This document shows positions 1 through 8,198 of a stretch of 64,000 nt of DNA, piece by piece (positions within the stretch are counted from its first letter, which is position 1; each line of letters begins with the position of its first letter). Position numbers and translations under genes: made by a program. Under the pieces are notes generated by a model. The model worked only from the letters and a program-made list of their open reading frames with translations, was not told the DNA's origin and searched no databases. Source of the stretch: an uncultured Spirochaetales bacterium (GTDB taxonomy: Bacteria; Spirochaetota; Spirochaetia; Sphaerochaetales; Sphaerochaetaceae); NCBI GenBank assembly GCA_934271365.1, contig CAKQRI010000004.1, positions 12,852 through 76,851 on the forward strand, written 5' to 3'.

Positions 1-758
1 TGATTGCAATTCCGACAACAGCTGGGACAGGAAGCGAAGCAACCCTCGCTTCAGTCGTTGTTGATTCAGAGACAAGGCATAAATATGCGATAAACTCTTT
101 TCCCCTGATTCCCCGCTATGCCGTTCTTGATCCTGAATACACATATACGCTTCCACCTCATCTTACAGCATCTACAGGAATGGATGCGCTCACTCATGCA
201 ATAGAGGCATATATTGGAAGATCCAGCTACCGGCTTACAAGAATGGAAGCAAAAGCCGCAGTCAGGCTTATATTCCAGAATATAGAGAAAGCATATGCAG
301 ACGGAAAAGATGAAAAAGCCCGTAGCTGTATGCTTAGAGCCAGCTATCTTGCAGGCTGCGCATTCACAAGAAGCTATGTTGGCTATGTCCATGCAATTGC
401 TCATTCTTTAGGAGGAAGATACAATACACCTCATGGACTTGCTAATGCTGTGATTCTTCCCTATGTTCTTGAGAACTATGGAAGCTCTGTTTATAAGAAG
501 CTCAGAAAACTTGCAATAGCGGCCGGGCTTGCCGATGAGCTGACAGATGAAAAAGAAGCTGCGGAGAGCTTCATAGCAGGAATAAAAGAGCTTAATAGGA
601 AGCTCAATATTCCATCTCATCTGGGTGTTATAAAGGAAGAGGACATTGAGGAGCTCTCAAAAGCGGCAGAGAAAGAGGCAAATCCGCTGTATCCTGTCCC
701 TGAACTCTGGGACAGAAGACGCATTGCGTCAGTTTATAGAGAGGTAATGGGGAAATGA
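1..758 (+). CDS. Iron-containing alcohol dehydrogenase, 5'-truncated by window edge
   Basis: The reading frame is open from base 3, so the gene starts before the window; 251 residues of the C-terminal part are visible. The family reduces aldehydes or oxidises alcohols in the cytoplasm with NAD(P)(H) and Fe2+. Visible signatures are PTTAGTGSEAT, the family's nucleotide and substrate loop, then TGMDALTHAIEAY and GYVHAIAHSLGG followed by NTPHGLANAVILP, which supply the His metal ligands. The stop overlaps the start of the aldehyde dehydrogenase gene by 4 nt (ATGA), so the two are translationally coupled and probably act on the same alcohol/aldehyde pair. The substrate cannot be told from sequence. 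An internal ATG at 180 is not the start, because conserved motifs precede it. Confidence 0.93.
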   Translation, partial: IAIPTTAGTGSEATLASVVVDSETRHKYAINSFPLIPRYAVLDPEYTYTLPPHLTASTGMDALTHAIEAYIGRSSYRLTRMEAKAAVRLIFQNIEKAYADGKDEKARSCMLRASYLAGCAFTRSYVGYVHAIAHSLGGRYNTPHGLANAVILPYVLENYGSSVYKKLRKLAIAAGLADELTDEKEAAESFIAGIKELNRKLNIPSHLGVIKEEDIEELSKAAEKEANPLYPVPELWDRRRIASVYREVMGK

Positions 759-2134
759 AGAAAGCAGAGATCGAATCGCTACTAGACAGGCAGAAGGCTT
801 TTTTTGATAAAGGGAATACTCTTGAAATCAGATTCAGGAAAGAGATGCTGAAAAAGCTCTATAAGGCAATTGAAGACAACACAGAAGAACTGCAGAAGGC
901 CCTGGCTGAAGATCTAGGCAAAAGCGGATTCGAAAGCGATATGTGTGAAATCCGCCTTACTCTATCAGAGATATCATGGATGCTTAGGCACATAAAGAAG
1001 CTTGCAAGGAAAAAAAGAGCTAAGACCCCGCTCTCACAGTTCTGCGCAAAATCATATATGAAGCCAACTCCTTATGGAAATGTTCTGATAATGAGCCCAT
1101 GGAACTACCCTGTACTACTGACGCTCGAACCTCTTGCTGATGCGATTGCAGCTGGAAACACTGCAATACTTAAGCCCAGTGCATATTCACCAGCAGCTTC
1201 ATCGGCTATAAAAAGGATAATATCCTCCATCTATCCAGAAGATTATGTCGCTGTCGTGCAAGGCGGAAGAACAGAGAACAGCGCACTCTTATCTGAGGAC
1301 TTTGATTATATATTCTTCACGGGAAGCAAGACTGTCGGCAGAACAGTGATGGCTGCAGCATCTGAGCATCTGATTCCTGTAACTCTCGAACTTGGTGGTA
1401 AGAGCCCATGTATTGTAGATGAGACTGCAAAGATCCCGCTAGCTGCAAAGAGGATTGTCTTCGGAAAATTCCTCAACTGCGGCCAGACATGCGTTGCGCC
1501 GGATTATGTCTTATGTGAAAGGTCAATCCAGGATAAATTAATTGAGGCGATAAAGAGGGAGATTGAGAAGCAGTTCTCATCAACTCCGTTAGAGAATCCT
1601 GATTATGGAAAGATAATAAATGAAAAGCATTTTGATAGGATTCTCTCGCTTATTGATATAGATAAGACGGTTTACGGTGGCGACAGCGATAGAAGCACAC
1701 TGAAGATTGAGCCGACGGTAATGAAGAATGTCACGCTCTCTGATGCTGTAATGAAAGAAGAGATATTCGGACCTGTCCTGCCAATAATCAGCTATAAGAC
1801 CATAGAACAGGCTATGCACATGATAAGATCTATTGCATCCCCTCTGGCGCTATATATCTTCAGTGAGAACAGGAAGACAATAAAGCGGATTACATCCCAG
1901 ATAGGATTCGGCGGAGGATGCATCAATGATACAATAATCCATCTTGCAACTTCTGAGATGGGATTCGGTGGATTCGGAGAAAGCGGAATGGGCTCATATC
2001 ATGGAAAAGCAGGCTTTGATACATTCACTCATTATAAGAGCATTGTAGATAAGGCCACATGGATTGATCTTCCGCTGAGATACCAGAAATATAATGAATC
2101 CTACCATAAGATAATCAGATTCTTCCTGAAATAA
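755..2134 (+). CDS. Aldehyde dehydrogenase family protein (class 3-like)
   Basis: A 459-residue NAD(P)+-dependent aldehyde dehydrogenase, the usual length of the short class 3 type. Catalytic elements are present: SPWNYP (Asn117), the general base Glu212 in LELGGKSP and the nucleophile Cys246 in NCGQTCVAPD. The C-terminus ends in RYQKYNESYHKIIRFFLK with no membrane anchor, so it should be cytosolic. It overlaps the upstream iron alcohol dehydrogenase by 4 nt; together they could interconvert an alcohol, its aldehyde and the acid. A bidirectional hairpin terminator follows 2 nt after the stop. Substrate chain length is not deducible. Confidence 0.93.
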   Translation: MKKAEIESLLDRQKAFFDKGNTLEIRFRKEMLKKLYKAIEDNTEELQKALAEDLGKSGFESDMCEIRLTLSEISWMLRHIKKLARKKRAKTPLSQFCAKSYMKPTPYGNVLIMSPWNYPVLLTLEPLADAIAAGNTAILKPSAYSPAASSAIKRIISSIYPEDYVAVVQGGRTENSALLSEDFDYIFFTGSKTVGRTVMAAASEHLIPVTLELGGKSPCIVDETAKIPLAAKRIVFGKFLNCGQTCVAPDYVLCERSIQDKLIEAIKREIEKQFSSTPLENPDYGKIINEKHFDRILSLIDIDKTVYGGDSDRSTLKIEPTVMKNVTLSDAVMKEEIFGPVLPIISYKTIEQAMHMIRSIASPLALYIFSENRKTIKRITSQIGFGGGCINDTIIHLATSEMGFGGFGESGMGSYHGKAGFDTFTHYKSIVDKATWIDLPLRYQKYNESYHKIIRFFLK

Positions 2135-2136
2135 AG

Positions 2137-2159
2137 AAAGCGGGATTTCTCCCGCTTTT
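2137..2159. terminator. Bidirectional intrinsic terminator
   Basis: An 8-bp stem, AAAGCGGG with CCCGCTTT around a 6-nt loop, followed by T residues on the plus strand and a T-rich stretch on the minus strand. It lies between the convergent aldehyde dehydrogenase and pectate-lyase genes and can serve both. Confidence 0.85.
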
Positions 2160-2162
2160 CAA

Positions 2163-3485
2163 TCAGTGAGGCATAACCTCCCATGTATACCTAGCAAGCC
2201 AGTCTTCAATAGATCCAAGACATGGTGCGAGCTCTCTGTATACAGGCTCAACTTCCGGGTATCCACCAACCTCATTCTGGCTGTTTATGATCTTGCCAGT
2301 CCCATTGTAGAACTCTTCGACAAGACGCTTATCCACCTCATCCCTATCTGCCGGTCTTGCACCTGCATATTTCAGAACATATTCAGGCACACTCTCAGCA
2401 GGCCTTACAGTAAGCCCATCTATCCAGATTGGCTTCTCATCGAGCAAGGTAACTGGAATGGATTCATCTGTGAGATTCCCTTCAGTAACACCGTCTGCCT
2501 TCACTATGATGTTATCCTCCATATAGCATCTCTCATCATTTTCAGGGTAATTAGAACCAACCATTGCCTTAACTGTAGTTGACTGGCCTTCCTTCTCATA
2601 GTTTCCTACAATCGAAACAATTGGTGTTGAAGGTCTCTCCTCAAGCCCATTCCATTCTTTCGGAATCCATGACAGCCTTATTGCCCATGCACCTGGATCA
2701 TATATGAGATTATTAACAATCAGTCCTGAGGAATTTCCCTTGAACCATGGATTCCTCTCATAATTATGTGCATAGTAATTTCCGATTATCGCTATATCAG
2801 TGCAATCATCCATTACAAGGGTTCCCATGGAATGGTTCATGTTCTTGCTTATTGTCTTCGGATGAACTGAATATGCTAGGCATTCAGATATGAAGTTATT
2901 GCTGTATGTTATGTTGTGTGATGCATTTTCAGGTCCATATCCCCTCTTACCTGAAATAGATAGATTCTCATCAACACCCCATGAGACTGAACAATGGTCT
3001 ACAACGATATTATATGGGTTTCCATTTGCTGCCGTTGATATCTCAGCCTCATATTTTCTTTCCCCAGGCTGCATGTCTCCATCACCCATTCTGAATCTGA
3101 CATGCTGCATTACAATATCATGGGTATTGAATGTAAGACCGCCTTTTATGAATGTAACGCCAGGAGACGGCGCTGTCTGTCCAGCAATTGTAAGATATGG
3201 ATTGTTTATGCTGATCTGCTGGAAATCCAGGTCGATTACTCCTGCAACTTCAAAAACAACAACACGAGCACCTTCTGCTTCGATAGCTTCCTTAAAAGAG
3301 CCTGGCCCATCTGCATTCAGGTTTGTGACTTTGATAATCCTACCATCAAGACCTCCTCGGGTCTCTGTGCCATAGCCTTCAAGCTCATATTTCGGATAAC
3401 TCAGAGGAACTTTAGCTCCCTGTGCGAAAATAAATGCCGGCATAGCAATCAGCAGAGCCAGCAAGATAATAGCTGCTTTTCTCAT
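2163..3485 (-). CDS. Secreted pectate lyase-like right-handed beta-helix protein
   Basis: A 440-residue protein with a clear Sec signal peptide (MRKAAIILLALLIAMPAFIFAQG, charged start then a hydrophobic core, likely cleavage after FA at about residue 21). The mature part has the Gly/Asn-rich repeats of a parallel beta-helix: TRGGLDGRIIKVTNLNADGPGS, ITIAGQTAPSPG-like ladder turns, then VDHCSVSWGVDENLSISG and SNNFISECLAYSVHPK. This resembles polysaccharide lyase family 1 pectate lyases, so cleavage of pectic polymers in the periplasm or outside the cell is the likely role. An AAAGGAG Shine-Dalgarno precedes the ATG. The gene is monocistronic, between terminators on both sides. The exact polymer is not certain. 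Confidence 0.82.
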   Translation of the reverse strand: MRKAAIILLALLIAMPAFIFAQGAKVPLSYPKYELEGYGTETRGGLDGRIIKVTNLNADGPGSFKEAIEAEGARVVVFEVAGVIDLDFQQISINNPYLTIAGQTAPSPGVTFIKGGLTFNTHDIVMQHVRFRMGDGDMQPGERKYEAEISTAANGNPYNIVVDHCSVSWGVDENLSISGKRGYGPENASHNITYSNNFISECLAYSVHPKTISKNMNHSMGTLVMDDCTDIAIIGNYYAHNYERNPWFKGNSSGLIVNNLIYDPGAWAIRLSWIPKEWNGLEERPSTPIVSIVGNYEKEGQSTTVKAMVGSNYPENDERCYMEDNIIVKADGVTEGNLTDESIPVTLLDEKPIWIDGLTVRPAESVPEYVLKYAGARPADRDEVDKRLVEEFYNGTGKIINSQNEVGGYPEVEPVYRELAPCLGSIEDWLARYTWEVMPH

Positions 3486-3550
3486 TCTATCTCCTTTTTA
3501 TGGATTCAAGAATCCCATTGAAGAAATGAGATGTAAATATGACAGAATAT

Positions 3551-3593
3551 AAAAAAAAGCGTCAGAATTTGCTCTAAACCACATTCTGACACT
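3551..3593 (-). terminator. Intrinsic terminator of the aldo/keto reductase gene
   Basis: On the minus strand an 11-bp stem (AGTGTCAGAAT with ATTCTGACGCT, one G-U pair, 14-nt loop) is followed by eight T residues. It sits 12 nt after the restored stop codon of the aldo/keto reductase, which supports the view that the frameshifted gene extends to 3605. Confidence 0.8.
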
Positions 3594-3604
3594 CTTTTAT
3601 GCTG

Positions 3605-4449
3605 TTATTTCAGAATAGACATGAACCACTCAACTGTCTCAGGATCATGATGAGAGAAGAACAGGCTCTTTCCTGTATCAAGAGCAGAAAGAACATTCAT
3701 ATCATCTTCTGCAAGATGGAAGTCGAATACATCAATATTCTCCCTCATTCTCTCTGCATGCACAGATTTCGGAATCACAACAACATTGCTATCAAGAAGG
3801 AAGCGAAGAGCTATCTGAGCTGGGCTCTTATTGTACTTTTCTCCGATCTCAATAAGTTCCGGCGTACTGAAGAATCCATTTCTCCCCCCTCTGCAAATGG
3901 AGCCCGTGACATAATCTGCGTGTTATATTTCTCCATATATTTCCTAGCTTTCTTCTGCTGCTGGAAAAGATGCGTCTCAACCTGATTAACAGCAGGCTTT
4001 ATCTCAGAGAAATGAGCAATATCGATGAATCTATCCGGATAGAAGTTAGATACGCCGATTGCTCTGGCCTTTCCTGCCCTCACCGCAGCCTCCATAGCTC
4101 TATAGGTTCCATAATAATCTCCAAATGGCTGATGAATCAGAAGAAGATCCACACAATCAGTTTTAAGTCGTCTGAGAGATTCATCTATTGATCTTCCTGC
4201 CTTTTCATATCCAGCATTTGTAATCCAGACTTTTGTCGTAATGAATAACTCTTCACGTGCAAGTCCACACTTCTCTATTGCATTCCCGACACCCTCTTCA
4301 TTGCCATATGCCTGTGCTGTATCTATGCTTCTGTAGCCAAGGCTTATGGCATCCAGTACGCATTTCTCTGTTATATCAGCTGGTGTCTGATAAACGCCAT
4401 ATCCGAGCTTAGGCATCTTAACTCCACCCGAAAGTGTTACATATTCCAT
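3605..4449 (-). pseudogene. Aldo/keto reductase, frameshifted in a G6 tract
   Basis: The first 190 or so residues match cytosolic NADPH-dependent aldo/keto reductases, with the catalytic tetrad Asp43, Tyr48, Lys73 and His106 (SIDTAQAYG, TTKVW, LLLIHQPFGD). The frame breaks at PFAEGG, in a run of six G on the coding strand (plus-strand C run 3884-3889). Reading on in the next frame gives NGFFSTPELIEIGEKYNKSP, ALRFLLDSNVVVIPKS and a stop at 3605, the normal family ending. Removing two G restores the usual AEGRNG motif and a 280-residue protein. The cause may be a sequencing or assembly error, a real mutation, or slippage. An AAAGGA ribosome site precedes the ATG. A LysR gene is divergent and probably regulates it. 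Confidence 0.85.
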
Positions 4450-4518
4450 AATCTACCATCCTTTATATGAATTAAAATTGTTTTTATTTTTCTATCTATC
4501 GTCATCATGTAATATACG

Positions 4519-4555
4519 ATGTTAAAAAGAAAAAATATAATATCAATTATTGATA
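4519..4555 (-). promoter_or_regulatory. Promoter of the aldo/keto reductase with overlapping palindromic operator
   Basis: On the minus strand TTGATA (4541-4546) and TAACAT (4519-4524) are 16 nt apart. The -35 box lies inside a perfect 15-nt inverted repeat, TATCAAT-T-ATTGATA, at 4541-4555. This is the position expected of a binding site for the divergently encoded LysR regulator, which starts 34 nt further on. The regulator-site link is inference. Confidence 0.5.
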
Positions 4556-4588
4556 GTAGATTTCATTTTATGAATAGTGAGAAAAACA

Positions 4589-5440
4589 ATGATAAATCTT
4601 ATTGAACTGAATCAGTTTGCAAAGTTTGCAGAGTTTGGAACTCTGTCAAAAACAGCAGAGATGCTTTATATCTCGCAGCCTACTCTTACACGCTCAATGA
4701 AACATATAGAAGAGGAATTCGGAGTACCTCTATTTATACGGAGCAAGAACAGGCTCGAGCTCAGTGAAACAGGAAGGAAAGCAGCAGAATATGCAGAAAG
4801 GCTGCTTGCCGAAGAGAGAAGCATGATTGATTCCGTAAGAGCATTTGACAGAAGCCTCCATACCATAAAGATCTCTTCATGTGCACCAGCTCCTCTATGG
4901 ACGCTGATCCCTGAAATTTATGAAAAAAGCCAAGTGACAATGATCTCTTCCTCCCTTGATGATGCAGGATTGATAATAAAGAATGTTGAGTGTGGAAGAA
5001 TAGATATAGGAATCATTCCATATGAAATAGAAAGCAGCAATCTCATATGCCTTCCTTATTCAAGAGAGACTCTATATGCATGTATTCCTCTTTCCAATCC
5101 TCTTTCTTCTGAATCTGAGATATCATTCGGTGACATCAATGGCTATAATGCGATAATCAAAAATCAGATAGGATTCTGGGATAAGATATGCAGGGATAAA
5201 ATGCCTGCCTCCAGGTTCATTGTGCAATGTGATGATTTCGCCTTCAGAGAGCTCGTAAAAGCCTCTACTCTTCTATCATCCTCAACTAACCTTTCAGACG
5301 ATGGATACTGCGATATACTAAAAGACTGCAGTATCATAAGGATAAAAGACATGGAGGCTGATGTCAGATATCACATAATTGCACAGGAAAAGCTTGCTGC
5401 TATTGCTCATGCATGTTCAGAAAAGCATGCCAATTGCTGA
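4589..5440 (+). CDS. LysR-family transcriptional regulator
   Basis: About 283 residues. The N-terminal winged helix-turn-helix is typical (LNQFAKFAEFGTLSKTAEMLYISQPTLTRSMKHIEEEFGVPLFIRSKN), followed by a periplasmic-binding-protein-like effector domain (HTIKISSCAPAPLWTLIPEI onward). The ATG at 4589 is preferred over an in-frame GTG at 4577 because family members begin three to four residues before the LNQF helix. It is divergent from the aldo/keto reductase, the classical LysR layout, so it probably controls that gene and itself through the palindrome at 4541-4555. The effector is unknown. Confidence 0.9.
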   Translation: MINLIELNQFAKFAEFGTLSKTAEMLYISQPTLTRSMKHIEEEFGVPLFIRSKNRLELSETGRKAAEYAERLLAEERSMIDSVRAFDRSLHTIKISSCAPAPLWTLIPEIYEKSQVTMISSSLDDAGLIIKNVECGRIDIGIIPYEIESSNLICLPYSRETLYACIPLSNPLSSESEISFGDINGYNAIIKNQIGFWDKICRDKMPASRFIVQCDDFAFRELVKASTLLSSSTNLSDDGYCDILKDCSIIRIKDMEADVRYHIIAQEKLAAIAHACSEKHANC

Positions 5441-5483
5441 AAAAGCTTTTTCAAAGCGGCACTTTTCTGCTAACCTCTCTATT

Positions 5484-6842
5484 ATGAACTATGCTGTTCC
5501 TGAAAAGCTGAGCGAGCTTTCCAACATCTTCAGAAGCCATGGCTACTCCCTCTATCTTGTAGGAGGTGCAGTTCGCGACTATATTCTAGGCAACCAGAAT
5601 CATGACTATGACTTCACAACTGATGCAACGCCTCTTGAGATAAAGTCCATGTTCAGGAAGACAATAGATACAGGTATCAAGCATGGCACTGTGACTGTCC
5701 TATTCAAAGGCGAGAACTACGAGATCACTACATTCAGGAGCGAAGGCGAATATCACGATGGACGGCATCCAGATTCTGTCATGTTCATCAGAAGCTTAGA
5801 CGAAGACCTCAGGCGCAGGGATTTCACAATCAATGCGCTTGCTGCAGATCTGGAGAGCGGGATGATAATTGACCAGCACGGAGGCATAGAGGACATTAAG
5901 AGAAAGAGGATAAAAGCAATAGGATGCCCCGAAGAACGATTTCATGAGGATGGGCTCAGGCTCATGAGAGCATGCCGCTTTGCATCCAAGCTTGATTTCG
6001 ATATAGATGAAGAGACATTCAACGCAATCAGGAAGATGCATGGAAATATCGCAAGCGTCTCAAAGGAAAGGATAAAGGATGAGCTATTCAGACTCATCGA
6101 TGGAAAAGCGCCATCAAAGGGCCTTGAGTTCATGAGAGAATCAGGGCTGATGGATGATGTGCTACCTGAGCTAAGCCTATGCTATGGAGTTGAGCAGGGG
6201 GGATTCCACAGAGAGGATGTATATACACATCTGCTTCTCGCACTTGAATATGCAAACAGGAATTCATTTTCTCTGAACGTAAAGGCTGCAGCACTTTTCC
6301 ATGATATAGGAAAGCCTGAATGCAGAAGAGAGGGAGAGAACCGCTATACATTCTATGGACATGATATTGCATCTGAGAGAATCACAAAGGAAATACTTGA
6401 CAGGCTGAAGGCATCAAATGCAGAGAAGCATATCATATCCCATCTTGTAAGAGAGCACATGTTTGCATATACGCATGACTGGAGTGATGGGGCTGTAAGA
6501 CGGTTCATAAATAGAGTCGGAGAAAAATATCTTGATGACCTATTCATGCTCCGCGCTGCAGATAGAGCAGCCACAACAGGAAACATGCCTGCCGATGGAG
6601 CAGAAGAAGACAAAGAACTCAGAGACAGAGTCAGAGTCATGCTGCTATCAAAGCCTGCCCTTTCTCTTAAGGACCTGAAGATAGATGGCAATACGCTCAA
6701 AAGAGAGAATATTGCCTCTGGTCCGCTTCTTGGGCTTACTCTCAGATATCTGCTTTCAGAGGTTATTGAGGATCCGGAGAAGAATGAGGAGAAGACTCTG
6801 CTTTCTCTTTCGCGTCATTTCGTTCAATGCCAAGGGAGATAA
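5484..6842 (+). CDS. cca: CCA tRNA nucleotidyltransferase (HD-domain type)
   Basis: A 452-residue class II nucleotidyltransferase that adds or repairs the 3' CCA of tRNAs in the cytoplasm. Visible are GGAVRD (residues 27-32), the metal-binding DYD (41-43), the RRDFTINALA motif and a downstream HD domain (LFHDIGKPE, about residue 272). The frame is open upstream to 5379, overlapping the LysR gene, but the family N-terminus matches a start at MNYAVPEKL. No clear Shine-Dalgarno is seen for that ATG. The tRNA-Gln in this window does not encode CCA, so this enzyme is needed to finish it. The 3' end overlaps the convergent rnc gene by 80 nt. Poly(A) polymerase activity cannot be excluded. Confidence 0.9.
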   Translation: MNYAVPEKLSELSNIFRSHGYSLYLVGGAVRDYILGNQNHDYDFTTDATPLEIKSMFRKTIDTGIKHGTVTVLFKGENYEITTFRSEGEYHDGRHPDSVMFIRSLDEDLRRRDFTINALAADLESGMIIDQHGGIEDIKRKRIKAIGCPEERFHEDGLRLMRACRFASKLDFDIDEETFNAIRKMHGNIASVSKERIKDELFRLIDGKAPSKGLEFMRESGLMDDVLPELSLCYGVEQGGFHREDVYTHLLLALEYANRNSFSLNVKAAALFHDIGKPECRREGENRYTFYGHDIASERITKEILDRLKASNAEKHIISHLVREHMFAYTHDWSDGAVRRFINRVGEKYLDDLFMLRAADRAATTGNMPADGAEEDKELRDRVRVMLLSKPALSLKDLKIDGNTLKRENIASGPLLGLTLRYLLSEVIEDPEKNEEKTLLSLSRHFVQCQGR

Positions 6843-7554
6843 GCGCAAGCTTCGCCACTGCCTGCTCTGCAGCCTTCTTATTCTTCCCTTCTGCTGGCCC
6901 ATATGTCTTTGTACCTAAGCTTACTGTGACAGAGAAGATCTGCTCATGATCAGGCCCGGACTGTCCAACAAGCTCATAGACAGGAATCTTGCCCTTCTTC
7001 TTCTGATAATATACCTGAAGCTCTGTCTTATAGTCCTTATATGCCAACTGATTCTTCTGAAGCTTGGTAACCTGTCCAGGAATGAATGAAAGAACAAAAT
7101 CACGGGCACATTCAAATCCCTGATCAAGATATAGAGCTGCAATAACAGCTTCCATAGCATCAGCCTGAATCGCCTTCTTCTTTCCACCCTGGAGCTTCTC
7201 ACCATGTCCAACTAAGAGATAGCGCTCAAAGTCCATTCTGGATGCGACCTCAAAGAGTGATTCTTCAGAAACAACCACAGCTTTTATGCGGGAGAAATCC
7301 CCCTCATGGAACTTATGGTAGAAAGAGAAAAGATATTCTGCTGTGACAAGGCCAAGAACAGAATCGCCTAGAAATTCCAGTCTCTCGTTATTATCCACAT
7401 CACCTCTGCATTCATTCGCATAAGAAGTATGGGTAAAAGCGAGATTCAGCAATCTCAGGTCATTGAATTTAAGATTGTTATTCTTCAGAAATGAAAGAAG
7501 CTCCCTCTCACGGTCTTCTGTGATAAAGGGAGCCTTAGACTGATACGGAAGCAA
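6763..7554 (-). CDS. rnc: Ribonuclease III
   Basis: A 263-residue dsRNA endonuclease that processes rRNA precursors and structured mRNAs. The catalytic domain has NNERLEFLGDSVLGLV (Glu60, Asp64) and the second acidic cluster in ADAMEAVIAALYLDQG; the double-stranded RNA binding domain occupies about residues 175-245 (DYKTELQVYYQ to KKAAEQAVAKLAL). The start is TTG directly after the acpP stop codon; an AAAGGA Shine-Dalgarno 10 nt upstream supports it. It is the last gene of rpmF-acpP-rnc. The hydrophilic tail after the dsRBD, rich in Ser and Pro, lies in the 80-nt convergent overlap with cca. Confidence 0.93.
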   Translation of the reverse strand: MLPYQSKAPFITEDRERELLSFLKNNNLKFNDLRLLNLAFTHTSYANECRGDVDNNERLEFLGDSVLGLVTAEYLFSFYHKFHEGDFSRIKAVVVSEESLFEVASRMDFERYLLVGHGEKLQGGKKKAIQADAMEAVIAALYLDQGFECARDFVLSFIPGQVTKLQKNQLAYKDYKTELQVYYQKKKGKIPVYELVGQSGPDHEQIFSVTVSLGTKTYGPAEGKNKKAAEQAVAKLALISLGIERNDAKEKAESSPHSSPDPQ

Positions 7555-7797
7555 TTAGTTCAGTTCCTTTACGAGATACTTTACAGCATCACCTACAGTC
7601 TCGAATTCATTTGCCATATCATCAGAGATTGTTATTCCAGTCTCTTCCTCAATAGCATACACAAGCTCATAGGTATCTAAGCTATCTGCACCGAGATCCT
7701 TTCTGAAGGATGCTTCCATTGTAACCTTTGCTGGGTCAACAGAAAGCTTCTCCACAACAAGATCCTTTACTTTCTTGAATACTTCATTCTCAGTCAT
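7555..7797 (-). CDS. acpP: Acyl carrier protein
   Basis: An 80-residue acidic protein carrying acyl chains on a phosphopantetheine arm for fatty acid and phospholipid synthesis. The attachment Ser39 is in GADSLDTYELV. It sits between rpmF and rnc, an order that links ribosome and lipid genes in many bacteria, although here no fab or pls genes lie between them. Its stop codon abuts the TTG start of rnc. Confidence 0.96.
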   Translation of the reverse strand: MTENEVFKKVKDLVVEKLSVDPAKVTMEASFRKDLGADSLDTYELVYAIEEETGITISDDMANEFETVGDAVKYLVKELN

Positions 7798-7803
7798 TTA
7801 AGT

Positions 7804-7989
7804 CTACTCCTCGTCTTTTACGACAACAGGCTTACCAGCATAGTAACCACACTTTGGGCATACGCGGTGAGAAGGAATCAGGTTACCACATGTCTGACAT
7901 TCAACCAGATTTGGAGCTGAAAGCTTCATGTTAGCATGCTTTCTAGAAGCAGCCTTAGACTTTGATGTTTTATACTTAGGAGTTGCCAT
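7804..7989 (-). CDS. rpmF: 50S ribosomal protein L32
   Basis: A 61-residue ribosomal protein with the L32 hallmark MATPKYKTSKSK and a zinc ribbon of four cysteines (CQTC and CPKC). It is therefore the zinc-binding form, not the cysteine-free paralogue made under zinc starvation. First gene of the rpmF-acpP-rnc operon, with a GAGGA ribosome site and a good sigma70-type promoter upstream. The acidic tail VVVKDEE is a little longer than usual. Confidence 0.96.
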   Translation of the reverse strand: MATPKYKTSKSKAASRKHANMKLSAPNLVECQTCGNLIPSHRVCPKCGYYAGKPVVVKDEE

Positions 7990-8031
7990 TTTTAATCCTC
8001 TCTATTTATAGTCATCTTTCGACGGTTTTCA

Positions 8032-8060
8032 AGTTTAACAAAAGTGCCTTTAAGCGTCAA
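8032..8060 (-). promoter_or_regulatory. Promoter of rpmF-acpP-rnc
   Basis: On the minus strand TTGACG (8055-8060) and TAAACT (8032-8037) are separated by exactly 17 nt. The transcript would have a leader of roughly 35 nt before the rpmF ATG. Confidence 0.75.
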
Positions 8061-8198
8061 CACAATTTGCCATAGCCATCTGAACTTACAGCATAATTCG
8101 GCATAAAGTCAAGATTTGCAGATAAAACCTTTAATTCCAAGCCCTGTCGCTCAGTTTTCTTGACATATTATAGAATACTGTCATGAATAATTCAATAC

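Noticed and set aside
2166..3521. Long plus-strand ORFs opposite the pectate lyase gene
   Set aside because: They lack motifs and ribosome sites and are shadows of the coding strand.
6197..6202. G6 run in cca as a third frameshift
   Set aside because: The reading frame is continuous through it and the protein matches the family on both sides.
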